Positions 9,836-19,069 of a stretch of 64,000 nt of DNA are shown piece after piece. The stretch comes from Devosia subaequoris. Its GTDB lineage: Bacteria; Pseudomonadota; Alphaproteobacteria; Rhizobiales; Devosiaceae. How positions within the stretch are numbered: the first letter of the stretch is position 1; each line of letters starts with the position of its first letter. The notes under the pieces were generated by a model. The model saw only the letters and a program-made list of their open reading frames with translations, made no database searches and was not told where the DNA came from. The stretch is taken from positions 248,001 through 312,000 of the forward strand of contig NZ_JACIEW010000003.1 in assembly GCF_014197055.1 (NCBI RefSeq). The letters run 5' to 3'. A program made the position numbers and the translations under genes.

Positions 9836-10366
9836 TTACTGTTCCCGCGTGGCGGTGTTTGGCGTCAGGATGGTGAGCTGGGTAACGAAGCCCGCAGCGT
9901 CCCAATGGGTAATAAGCAGGCTGTCGAGGGTGCCGGTGCCAATGAGACTTGCGTAGGTGCCGCCATTTTCATTGGTCACATCACCCTTATAGCCATCGAG
10001 CGCGGCAAGCGCCTCGATAGCGCTTTCGCCCTGCCCTTTGGGCTCGACAATATCGATGCGGCAATAGCCCAACGTGCGGTCCGGGTAGCTTTCGACCAGC
10101 GCGAACATGTCGCCCCAGCCGATCCCCGGAACCTCGCGCCCTGCCGAATAGGAGCGGACAAACGGGCTCTCCGATTCATCCTCATATGCGTCCCAGCCGG
10201 CACCGATGGCTGTTTCCAGGGCAAGCACGTCACCCTCGGCGAAAGCCTCACACATCTCCAGCGCCGCCACGGCCTCTTGGGCCGGTGACGACTTGGTCTT
10301 GCCCTGCACCAGTGTTGGCTGAGCCGCCAACCCCAGTGCCAGGACGAGTGCGAGGCCTGTGCGCAT
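9836..10366 (-). CDS. Secreted hypothetical protein between sucC and sucD
   Basis: No family recognised. The start MRTGLALVLALGLAAQPTLVQG gives 176 residues with a typical Sec signal peptide. The mature part has two cysteines (CEAFAEG and YCRIDI) and ends in a beta-rich segment (TGTLDSLLITHWDAAGFVTQLTIL). The start codon is four bases after the sucC stop, so translation is probably coupled to sucC. An in-frame extension to 10519 lies inside sucC and is rejected. A periplasmic protein inside the sucCD operon is odd and may be a lineage-specific insertion. Confidence 0.75.
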   Translation of the reverse strand: MRTGLALVLALGLAAQPTLVQGKTKSSPAQEAVAALEMCEAFAEGDVLALETAIGAGWDAYEDESESPFVRSYSAGREVPGIGWGDMFALVESYPDRTLGYCRIDIVEPKGQGESAIEALAALDGYKGDVTNENGGTYASLIGTGTLDSLLITHWDAAGFVTQLTILTPNTATREQ

Positions 10367-10370
10367 CGGC

Positions 10371-11564
10371 TTAGCCCTGCACCGCCTTGACGATCTTCTG
10401 AGCCGCATCGTCCAGGTCATCAGCGGAAATGACATTGAGACCGGACTGGTCGAGGATTTCCTTGCCTTCCTTGACGCGGGTTCCTTCCAGGCGAACCACC
10501 AACGGCACTTCCAGACCAACTTCCTTGACCGCGGCGATCACGCCTTCGGCGATGACGTCGCAACGCATGATGCCGCCAAAGATGTTGACCAGAATGCCCT
10601 TCACCGCCGGGTCGGCCGTGATGATCTTGAAGGCCGCCGTCACTTTCTCCTTGGAGGCACCGCCACCAACGTCGAGGAAATTGGCCGGCTCGGCGCCATA
10701 GAGCTTGATGATGTCCATGGTGGACATGGCCAGGCCCGCCCCATTGACCATGCAGCCGATATTGCCGTCGAGCGCCACATAGGCGAGATCATATTTGGAC
10801 GCCTCGATTTCCTTGGCGTCTTCTTCGGTCAGGTCGCGCAGCGGCTTGAGCTCCTCGTGGCGGAACCCGGCATTGCCATCGAAGCTGACCTTGGCGTCGA
10901 GAACGCGCAGGTGGCCATCAGTCATCACGATCAGCGGATTCACCTCAAGAAGGCTCATGTCCTTCTCGGTGAACGCCTTGTAGAGGATCGGGAACAGGCT
11001 CTTGCCGTCCTCGGCAGCGGCGCCGTCCAGTTCGAGCGCCGCATTGATCTTGGCAACATCGTCAGCCGTCACGCCGGCCACCGGATCGATGGCGACGGTG
11101 ATGATTTTCTCAGGCGTGTGCTCGGCCACGGCCTCGATGTCCATGCCACCTTCGGTGGAGACAACGAAGCTGACACGGGAGGAGGCGCGATCGACCAGCA
11201 GCGAGCAATAGAGCTCACGGGCGATATCGGCGCCATCTTCGATATAGAGGCGGTTGACCTGCTTGCCGGCATCGCCAGTCTGCTTGGTCACCAGCGTGTT
11301 GCCCAGCATCTCCTTGGCGTTGGCAATGACGTCTTCGACCGACTTGGCCAGGCGCACGCCGCCCTTGGCATCGGGTCCGAGTTCCTTGAACTTGCCCTTG
11401 CCGCGCCCACCGGCATGGATCTGGCTCTTGACCACATAGAGCGGGCCGGGCAGCGACTTGGCAGCAGCTTCGGCTTCGTCTGCCGAGAAGATGGCAACGC
11501 CCGAAGCAACCGGCGCGCCATACTCTTTCAGCAGCGCCTTGGCCTGATGTTCATGGATATTCAT
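10371..11564 (-). CDS. sucC: Succinyl-CoA ligase (ADP-forming) beta subunit
   Basis: Nucleotide-binding beta subunit of succinyl-CoA synthetase, with an ATP-grasp N-terminal domain and a CoA-ligase C-terminal domain. The start [16 protein letters not shown] (397 residues) is the universal family N-terminus and follows AAGGGGAA. The longer open frame to 11621 is not used. Visible blocks are [15 protein letters not shown], the metal-binding LEVNPLIVM and the domain-boundary [13 protein letters not shown]. First gene of the sucC-hypothetical-sucD operon, directly downstream of the mdh terminator. Confidence 0.97.
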   Translation of the reverse strand: MNIHEHQAKALLKEYGAPVASGVAIFSADEAEAAAKSLPGPLYVVKSQIHAGGRGKGKFKELGPDAKGGVRLAKSVEDVIANAKEMLGNTLVTKQTGDAGKQVNRLYIEDGADIARELYCSLLVDRASSRVSFVVSTEGGMDIEAVAEHTPEKIITVAIDPVAGVTADDVAKINAALELDGAAAEDGKSLFPILYKAFTEKDMSLLEVNPLIVMTDGHLRVLDAKVSFDGNAGFRHEELKPLRDLTEEDAKEIEASKYDLAYVALDGNIGCMVNGAGLAMSTMDIIKLYGAEPANFLDVGGGASKEKVTAAFKIITADPAVKGILVNIFGGIMRCDVIAEGVIAAVKEVGLEVPLVVRLEGTRVKEGKEILDQSGLNVISADDLDDAAQKIVKAVQG

Positions 11565-11619
11565 TCTTTTCCCCTTGGGTGGGCAGACAATGTTCCGACA
11601 TTTCTGGAGCCGGAAAGCC

Positions 11620-11646
11620 AAAAGCCGCTGGCGGGGCCAGCGGCTT
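11620..11646 (-). terminator. Terminator after mdh
   Basis: Eleven-base perfect arms (AAGCCGCTGGC and complement) with a 3-nt loop. Read on the minus strand it ends in TTTT, 7 nt after the mdh stop codon. This separates mdh from sucC, so sucC needs its own promoter within 11565-11620. Confidence 0.8.
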
Positions 11647-11652
11647 GAAGTG

Positions 11653-12621
<969 letters not shown>

Positions 12622-12755
12622 TCATCCCAGACTGCGTTGAATTGGCGCACGTCTTAACCCTGTCAGGACATACGGGCAAGTGAACCCTTCGTCGTAATCG
12701 GGATTTAGCTCATGCTGATGGGCGAAGGGGCAGTGCCGGTTGAGCATTGGTCATA

Positions 12756-13907
12756 CTATTGCGCAGCTTCTGATGGCGCCGCACCCCGCAACCCCTGCCC
12801 CAGATAGTCCTCGGATTGCATTTCGGTCAGCCGCGAAAGCGTGCGCTGAAACTCGAAAGCCGTCTTGTCATCCGCGCCCAGCTCTTCGAGCGGCACGGCA
12901 AAACTCGCTGCCAGCTTAACACCGCGGTCGTAGAGTGAGTCGATCAGGAGGATGAACCGCTTGGCCGCGTCGGACTTGGTCCGATCCATCTGTGGCACGT
13001 CGTCCAGCACAATCGAATCGAACTGGTGGGCAATCCGCACGAAGTCGCGCGTGCCCAATGGCCTCTCGCACAGATCGGCAAACCCGAACCGCGCCGCGCC
13101 CATGGCCATCAACGGCACCGGAATTTTCCGACCGATGCTCTCCACCACGCCCGGTTCACCCGGCTCGCCACCGGTGATGCGCAGCCACATCTGGTCCATC
13201 GCCGCGTGCACTGCCGGCCCATTGCCGAAGGCATAGACCTGCTGGCCGGCGAACTTCAGCCGCCGGTAATCCTGCGCGCTCGGCAGGCCCGCCACGACGG
13301 TCTTTTCCTTCAAAAGCGCGATAAATGGCAGAAAGAGCTGGCGATTGAGCCCATCCTTGTAGAGCCCGTCGGGCATAACATTGGACGTGGCCACCAGCGT
13401 CACCCCACCGGCAAACAGCTTTGAGAACAACCGGTCGAGCAACATGGCATTGGCGATGTCGTGCACGTGAAATTCATCCAGGCACAACAGCCGCAGCCCA
13501 TTCTTGAGGATGGGCTTGACCACTGCCTCGACCGGATCGGCATCCTCGTCCTTGCCCCGCACCGACTTGCGAAAGGTGGCAATGCCGGCATGCACCTCGT
13601 CCATGAACTCATGGAAATGCACCCGCCGCTTTTCCCGGAACGGCACCGCAGCAAAAAACAGGTCCATCAACATGGTCTTGCCGCGCCCCACCTCGCCATG
13701 CAGATAGAGTCCGCGCACCGCCACAGGCGCCTTTTCGAAGAAACCGAACAGGCGCTTGGGCTTGTGGGCGAGCAGGTCAGCCATCACCCGGTCGAGTTCC
13801 CTGGCGGCGTCGATCTGCGCCGGATCGGACGTCAGTGCGCCGCGCGCCACCAGTTCATCATAGGCGGCGCGGACTGGGGACCGGGGTGCGGTTGTGCTCG
13901 AAGACAT
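12756..13907 (-). CDS. zapE: Cell division protein ZapE (AFG1-like ATPase)
   Basis: P-loop ATPase of the AFG1/ZapE family, which in E. coli associates with the Z-ring and modulates FtsZ bundles. In 383 residues one sees LYLHGEVGRGKTMLMDLFF (Walker A), RVHFHEFMDEVH, LLCLDEFHVHDIANAMLLDRLF (Walker B) and TLVATSNVMPDGLYKDGLNR (sensor region), all characteristic of the family. It commonly neighbours mdh in Alphaproteobacteria. It is separated from the gene upstream by a terminator, so it has its own promoter. Confidence 0.94.
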   Translation of the reverse strand: MSSSTTAPRSPVRAAYDELVARGALTSDPAQIDAARELDRVMADLLAHKPKRLFGFFEKAPVAVRGLYLHGEVGRGKTMLMDLFFAAVPFREKRRVHFHEFMDEVHAGIATFRKSVRGKDEDADPVEAVVKPILKNGLRLLCLDEFHVHDIANAMLLDRLFSKLFAGGVTLVATSNVMPDGLYKDGLNRQLFLPFIALLKEKTVVAGLPSAQDYRRLKFAGQQVYAFGNGPAVHAAMDQMWLRITGGEPGEPGVVESIGRKIPVPLMAMGAARFGFADLCERPLGTRDFVRIAHQFDSIVLDDVPQMDRTKSDAAKRFILLIDSLYDRGVKLAASFAVPLEELGADDKTAFEFQRTLSRLTEMQSEDYLGQGLRGAAPSEAAQ

Positions 13908-13967
13908 GAGATAATCCGGAGCCCGACCTGGAGTGAACCAAGGGCAGGCAGACCTTGAAGCTGTCTG

Positions 13968-13996
13968 AAAAAAAGCCGGCCTTTGCAGACCGGCTT
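13968..13996 (-). terminator. Terminator after the Inh-like lipoprotein gene
   Basis: Minus-strand stem AAGCCGG...CCGGCTT (13975-13996, partly overlapping the flanking tracts) followed by a run of seven T (13968-13974), 11 nt after the stop codon of the upstream gene. Strong intrinsic terminator. Confidence 0.85.
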
Positions 13997-14006
13997 CACC
14001 AGGATC

Positions 14007-14612
14007 CTAGCGGGCCATCGAGACGGCCTGGCCGCCACCCATGGTGCCGATATAGCGGCCGCCAGAGGGCGCGAGGAAAGCGGCGATATTGCCGTTTTCA
14101 TCATAGAGCTGGAGTTGGCTGCCCACCTGCTGCCAGCCGGTCACCGAGGCAATCTGCGGCACGGTGCAGCCGGGCGCCGAGGCGCGATAATAATTGGTGC
14201 CGGTCTTGGTGGTGAGGGGGAGGTTGAGGCGGCAGGTCTGCCCGGCCGCAACCACGTTCCAGGCGCCTTCCGGACCGGTAGAAACGCCAGTCGTCATCGG
14301 GGTGCCGACCGACACGATCGAGCTATTGGTGCCCGTTGCCGTACCTGCGCTCGTCGCGCTGGCCGTCGTGGTCGTCTGGCCACCCAGCACCGGCTGTCCC
14401 GAAAGCCCAGGGGCCGGCGTGCCTGTGGCGCCAATTGCCGGCAAGCTCGACTGCTGCACGGTCGAGTTCTGCACCGGCTGCAATTGCTGGGGTTGCCCCA
14501 CAACATTGAGATTGGCTGTGTTGGTCCGGCTGGACGGGGAACAAGCCGCCGCCAGAAGGGCAAGGGCCGCAAGGCCGACTACGGATGAAGCGCCGCGCTT
14601 CCAATCCTGCAT
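14007..14612 (-). CDS. Lipoprotein with AprI/Inh protease-inhibitor domain
   Basis: Probable envelope lipoprotein of 201 residues. The signal sequence ends in the lipobox LAAAC near residue 24. A Ser/Thr/Gly/Pro/Gln-rich linker runs to about residue 110. The C-terminal domain (GAWNVVAAGQTCRLNLPL, ASAPGCTVP, GSQLQLYDENGNIAAF) resembles the AprI/Inh family, beta-barrel inhibitors of serralysin-type metalloproteases, with its two cysteines in place. No metalloprotease gene is adjacent, so the domain may have another binding role. Family assignment rests on recognised motifs only. Confidence 0.75.
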   Translation of the reverse strand: MQDWKRGASSVVGLAALALLAAACSPSSRTNTANLNVVGQPQQLQPVQNSTVQQSSLPAIGATGTPAPGLSGQPVLGGQTTTTASATSAGTATGTNSSIVSVGTPMTTGVSTGPEGAWNVVAAGQTCRLNLPLTTKTGTNYYRASAPGCTVPQIASVTGWQQVGSQLQLYDENGNIAAFLAPSGGRYIGTMGGGQAVSMAR

Positions 14613-14751
14613 TGATCACTCCTGCCGCAAAGGCTTAATGCACATTAACACTTGTGGCGGCTTATACCCAAAGCCTCCACCCTGTTCAATTGCCCGACCC
14701 GCATCGGACCTGTCTCACACCAATGTGGCCGTTTTCGGGGCAATACGCCAG

Positions 14752-14985
14752 TCATGCGGAGCGGTCCACCATATCCTTGAGCAGATCCTGTGCCAGCATG
14801 GTGGCGTCCCGCACTTCATCCTCGGGCACTTCCACTATGAACCCTTCAGGGCCGAAAAGGTTCGGCACGCCGGGCAATCCGCCTTCCCGCGGCTCCAGCG
14901 GATGGAAGCCATGCGCCTTGAGCGCCACGATCAGCACACGCGCCATGGATTGATCTTTCACCTGGATGATGGGGGCAAATTTCAC
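14752..14985 (-). CDS. DUF2007 small protein
   Basis: Cytoplasmic protein of 77 residues, start codon GTG at 14985 preceded by AGGAG. It reads as the small DUF2007 fold annotated as a putative signal-transducing domain (MARVLIVALKAHGFHPLEP, then FGPEGFIVEVPEDEVRDATMLAQDLL). The function is unknown in the family. It is transcribed toward the Inh-like gene 139 bp away and away from yejB. Confidence 0.75.
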   Translation of the reverse strand: MKFAPIIQVKDQSMARVLIVALKAHGFHPLEPREGGLPGVPNLFGPEGFIVEVPEDEVRDATMLAQDLLKDMVDRSA

Positions 14986-15188
14986 GCGTCACGCTCCTTG
15001 TCAGGCAAGATCGTGACCGGTGACATCCGTCCCCGCAAGGACTTTCGCGCAAATCACGCAATGTTGGTGCCCTCTGACTTGCCAAGCAGTCATCGAAATG
15101 TTGCATTGTGAAAAATCCGGTCATCCAGTGATTTGTGCTGGAGCAAGACCGCCGAAAACACGCGTGAAACGGGATCGCCGGAGCAGGA

Positions 15189-16283
15189 ATGGGCGCCTAT
15201 ATCATCCGCCGTCTCTTGCTGATGATCCCCACCGTTTTCGGCATCATGGCCGTCAGCTTTCTCATCACCCAGTTTGCCCCCGGCGGTCCCGTCGAGCAGG
15301 CGCTGGCCAATCTTTCCGGGCAGAACACCGGCGCGCTGGAGCGCGTCACCGGAAGCGAGGGCGGCGATTTTGCCGGCCAGCAGGCGCAAGGCAGCAATTC
15401 AAGCTATCGCGGCAGTCAGGGCCTGCCACCCGAACTGGTGGAGCGGATCGAAAAGCAGTTCGGCTTCGACAAGCCGCCGCTCGAGCGCTTCTTTTCCATG
15501 CTCGGCAACTATCTGCGCTTCGATTTCGGCGAAAGCTATTATCGCGACATTTCGGTGATCGACCTGATCCTCGAGAAAATGCCGGTTTCGATCTCGCTGG
15601 GGCTGTGGATGACGCTGATTGCCTATGGCGTCTCCATACCCCTGGGCATTGCCAAGGCGGTGCGGGATGGCTCGCGCTTCGATGTCTGGACCTCCACCGC
15701 AATCATCATCGGCTATGCCGTGCCGGGCTTTCTGGTCGCCATCGTGCTGGTCGTGTTCTTTGCCGGTGGCAGCTTCTGGCAATTCTTTCCGCTGCGCGGC
15801 CTGACTTCACCGGGTTGGGAGAGCTTCCCGTGGTGGCAGCAGGTGCTCGACTACTTCTGGCATCTGGCCCTGCCCATCTTCGCCATGGGGCTGGGAGCCT
15901 TCGCCACCGCGACCCTGCTCACCAAGAATTCCTTTCTCGATGAAATCGGCAAGCAATATGTGGTGACGGCCAGAGCCAAGGGGCTCACCGAAAACCAGGT
16001 GCTTTACGGCCACGTCTTCCGCAACGCCATGATGCTGATCATTGCCGGCTTTCCCGGCGCCTTCATCGGCGTATTCTTTGGCGGCTCTCTGCTGATCGAA
16101 ACCATCTTCTTGCTCGATGGCCTGGGGCTTCTGGGCTATCTCTCCATAGTCAATCGCGACTATCCGGTGGTCTTTGCCACGCTCTACATTTTCTCCCTCA
16201 TGGGCCTCATCATCGGCCTGATTTCCGATCTCACCTATATGTGGGTCGATCCGCGCCTCGACTTCGAGGGCCGCGACGTATGA
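15189..16283 (+). CDS. yejB: Peptide ABC transporter permease YejB
   Basis: First membrane subunit of the YejABEF importer, which takes up oligopeptides and, in E. coli, microcin C. The 364 residues have an N-terminal helix (IIRRLLLMIPTVFGIMAVSFLITQFAPGGP), a long periplasmic insert with a GSNSSYRGSQ region, and the BPD_transp_1 core with the cytoplasmic coupling motif RAKGLTENQVLYGHVFRNAM. ATG at 15189 follows GGAGCAGGA. First gene of a four-gene operon, and its stop overlaps the yejE start (ATGA). Confidence 0.93.
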   Translation: MGAYIIRRLLLMIPTVFGIMAVSFLITQFAPGGPVEQALANLSGQNTGALERVTGSEGGDFAGQQAQGSNSSYRGSQGLPPELVERIEKQFGFDKPPLERFFSMLGNYLRFDFGESYYRDISVIDLILEKMPVSISLGLWMTLIAYGVSIPLGIAKAVRDGSRFDVWTSTAIIIGYAVPGFLVAIVLVVFFAGGSFWQFFPLRGLTSPGWESFPWWQQVLDYFWHLALPIFAMGLGAFATATLLTKNSFLDEIGKQYVVTARAKGLTENQVLYGHVFRNAMMLIIAGFPGAFIGVFFGGSLLIETIFLLDGLGLLGYLSIVNRDYPVVFATLYIFSLMGLIIGLISDLTYMWVDPRLDFEGRDV

Positions 16284-17404
16284 GCCAGGCAACCGAAAGC
16301 ATCAGGCCAGCCCGCCTCTCTCCGCTCAATCAGCGGCGCCTTGCCAATTTTCGCGCCAACAAGCGCGGCTGGTGGAGCTTCTGGATCTTCCTGTTCTTCT
16401 TCATCCTAACGCTGGGGGCCGAATTCGTCGCCAATGACCGACCGATCCTCGTGATGTACAAGGGCGAGTTGCTGACCCCCGCCTTTGTCGATTACCCAGA
16501 ATCCAGGTTCGGCGGATTTCTGGGCGTCACCAATTTCCGCCACAAGGTGAATATCGACGAGATCGAGGCCAATGGCTGGATGCTCTGGCCGCCCATCCGC
16601 TACAACCACAATACCGTGGACAGCTTCGTCGCCTTTCCCGGCGCAAATCCACCAAGCTGGCTGCTGACCCGCGAGCAGATCTGCCAACGCTATCCCCAAG
16701 GCACCGAAGACCCATTCTGTGTGCCGGGCAACTACCATTGGCTGGGCACGGATGGCGCAGGACGCGATGTGCTGGCGCGGCTGATTCACGGCTTCCGCAT
16801 TTCCATTCTGTTCGGCCTCGTGCTGACCATCCTCTCTTCCGTCATCGGCGTGGTGGCCGGTGCCATGCAGGGTTACTTCGGCGGCTGGATCGATCTCATC
16901 GCCCAGCGCCTGATCGAAATCTGGACCTCGGTGCCCTCGCTCTACCTGCTGCTGATCATCTCCTCGGTGATTGCCCCCAACTTCTGGGTGCTGCTTGGCA
17001 TTCTGCTGTTATTCTCCTGGGTGAGCCTGGTCGGCATCGTCCGCGCCGAGTTCCTGCGCGCCCGCAACTTCGAATATGTCAACGCCGCCCGCGCCCTGGG
17101 CGTCTCCAACCGGCGGATCATGTGGCGGCATCTGCTGCCCAACGCCATGGTCGCCACGCTCACCTTCATGCCCTTCATTCTCTCGGGCTCGGTCGCCACG
17201 CTGACCTCGCTGGACTTCCTCGGCTTCGGCCTGCCCGTCACCGCACCATCGCTGGGACGCCTGCTGGCCGAAGGCAAGTCCAGCCTCGACGCCCCCTGGC
17301 TGGCCCTGACCGGCTTCCTCACCGTAGCCATCATGATGACCTTGCTGGTCTTCATCGGCGAAGCCGTCCGCGACGCCTTCGATCCGCGAAAGACGTTCCG
17401 ATGA
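16280..17404 (+). CDS. yejE: Peptide ABC transporter permease YejE
   Basis: Second membrane subunit of the peptide importer, 374 residues from MSQATESIRPARLSPLNQRR. A large periplasmic loop follows the first helix and carries WLGTDGAGRDVLARLIHGFRIS. The coupling loop reads NAARALGVSNRRIMWRHLLPNAM. The ATG overlaps the yejB stop by four bases and the TGA overlaps yejF likewise, so all three are translationally coupled. Confidence 0.93.
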   Translation: MSQATESIRPARLSPLNQRRLANFRANKRGWWSFWIFLFFFILTLGAEFVANDRPILVMYKGELLTPAFVDYPESRFGGFLGVTNFRHKVNIDEIEANGWMLWPPIRYNHNTVDSFVAFPGANPPSWLLTREQICQRYPQGTEDPFCVPGNYHWLGTDGAGRDVLARLIHGFRISILFGLVLTILSSVIGVVAGAMQGYFGGWIDLIAQRLIEIWTSVPSLYLLLIISSVIAPNFWVLLGILLLFSWVSLVGIVRAEFLRARNFEYVNAARALGVSNRRIMWRHLLPNAMVATLTFMPFILSGSVATLTSLDFLGFGLPVTAPSLGRLLAEGKSSLDAPWLALTGFLTVAIMMTLLVFIGEAVRDAFDPRKTFR

Positions 17405-19035
17405 GTGCGCCCCTCCTCTCGGTCCGCGACCTGTCCGTTCACTTCGGCGCCAGTGCCGCTGTCGACAAGGTGTCCTTCGACCTGACAGCGAGCGAAACCC
17501 TGGCGCTTGTGGGCGAAAGCGGTTCGGGAAAGTCGATCACCGCCCTCTCGCTGCTCGGCCTGCAGCCGCCGACGGCGTTCGTGACAGGGCAGGTTCAATT
17601 CGACGGCACTGAGCTTGTCGGCGCCGATGCGACAAGCTTGCGCGCGATGCGCGGCAATCAGGTGGGCATGATTTTTCAGGAGCCGATGAGTTCGCTCAAT
17701 CCGGTCCACACCATCGGCAAGCAGATCGGGGAAGTCCTCAGCGTGCATCAGGGCCTGCGCCGCAATGCCGCCCGCGCCCGCACACTCGAGCTGCTCGACG
17801 CCGTCGGCATCCCCGATCCGCAGCGCCGCATCGACGATTATCCGCATCAACTTTCCGGCGGGCAGCGCCAACGCGCCATGATCGCCATGGCCCTGGCCAA
17901 TGATCCCAAACTGCTGATCGCCGACGAACCCACCACCGCGCTTGACGTCACCGTGCAGGCCCAGGTGCTGGACCTGCTCAAATCCTTGCAACAGGCCTAC
18001 GGCATGGCCCTGCTGTTCATCACCCATGACCTTTCTATCGTCCGGCACATTGCCGACCGGGTCTGTGTGATGACCAATGGACAGATGGTGGAAACGGGCC
18101 CCACCGAGGCCATCTTTGCCAATCCAGCACACAGCTACACCAGACAATTGCTGGCCGCCGCGCCGACGGGTGATCCGGCACCCTTACCGACACAAAGCAC
18201 CAATGTCGTCTCCACGCAGGACCTCAAGGTGTGGTTTCCCATTCGCCGCGGCCTGCTGCGCCGCACGGTCGGACACATTCGCGCCGTCGATGGCGTGGAC
18301 TTAAGCATTCGCAAGGGCGAAACTCTGGGTGTGGTCGGCGAAAGCGGCTCGGGCAAATCCTCGCTCGGCTATGCCCTCTTACGGCTGATCCCCTCGACCG
18401 GCCGCATTGTGCTGCTTGGCAATGAGGTCCAGTCTCGTTCCTGGAACGCGCTTCGACCCCTGCGCAAGCACATGCAGATCGTTTTCCAGGATCCCTTCGG
18501 ATCGCTCAGCCCGCGCATGTCGGTGGGCGAAATCGTCGGCGAGGGCCTCAAGGTCCATATGCCCGGACTGTCAGCCCAGCAACGGGACGACAAGGTCGCG
18601 GCCGCCCTCAGGGAAGTCGGTCTCGATATCGCCACCGCCGCCCGTTACCCCCACGAATTTTCCGGCGGACAGCGCCAGCGCATCGCCATCGCCCGTGCCT
18701 TGGTGCTTGAACCCGATTTTCTGGTGCTCGATGAGCCCACTTCGGCGCTCGATGTCTCCATCCAGTCCCAGATCATCGATCTGCTGCGGGATATCCAGCA
18801 GCGCCGGCATTTGAGCTATCTGTTCATCAGCCACGATCTGCGCGTGGTCAAAGCCCTGGCGCACCGCCTGATCGTCATGCGCAATGGCCATGTCGTGGAA
18901 CAGGGTGAAGCCGCCGCTATCTTTGCGGACCCGCAGCAAGCCTATACCCGCCAATTGCTCGCCGCCGCATTCGATCTAGCCGCGCCTTCAAATGTGACGG
19001 ATGATCGATTGCCGCCACCCCCCGCAACCGGATAA
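17401..19035 (+). CDS. yejF: Peptide ABC transporter ATP-binding protein YejF (two ATPase domains)
   Basis: Energises YejABEF. The 544 residues hold two complete ATPase domains. The first has Walker A GESGSGKS near residue 38, signature [15 protein letters not shown] and Walker B LLIADEPT. The second repeats GESGSGKS, then [15 protein letters not shown] and [12 protein letters not shown]. Both carry the C-terminal oligopeptide-transporter switch ([24 protein letters not shown]). Start ATG 17401 is inside the yejE stop. The domain order and length match E. coli YejF. Confidence 0.95.
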   Translation: MSAPLLSVRDLSVHFGASAAVDKVSFDLTASETLALVGESGSGKSITALSLLGLQPPTAFVTGQVQFDGTELVGADATSLRAMRGNQVGMIFQEPMSSLNPVHTIGKQIGEVLSVHQGLRRNAARARTLELLDAVGIPDPQRRIDDYPHQLSGGQRQRAMIAMALANDPKLLIADEPTTALDVTVQAQVLDLLKSLQQAYGMALLFITHDLSIVRHIADRVCVMTNGQMVETGPTEAIFANPAHSYTRQLLAAAPTGDPAPLPTQSTNVVSTQDLKVWFPIRRGLLRRTVGHIRAVDGVDLSIRKGETLGVVGESGSGKSSLGYALLRLIPSTGRIVLLGNEVQSRSWNALRPLRKHMQIVFQDPFGSLSPRMSVGEIVGEGLKVHMPGLSAQQRDDKVAAALREVGLDIATAARYPHEFSGGQRQRIAIARALVLEPDFLVLDEPTSALDVSIQSQIIDLLRDIQQRRHLSYLFISHDLRVVKALAHRLIVMRNGHVVEQGEAAAIFADPQQAYTRQLLAAAFDLAAPSNVTDDRLPPPPATG

Positions 19036-19069
19036 CCTCTTGATCGACTGTCCCAATCGGAGCCACGCC

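Noticed and set aside
10367-10519. Longer start for the hypothetical between sucC and sucD
   Set aside because: It would lie inside sucC in another frame and bury the signal peptide. The start at 10366 fits exactly.
16738-17400. N-terminal extension of yejF running through yejE in another frame
   Set aside because: The ATG at 17401 overlaps the yejE stop and begins exactly with the conserved ATPase N-terminus. The extension has no family similarity.
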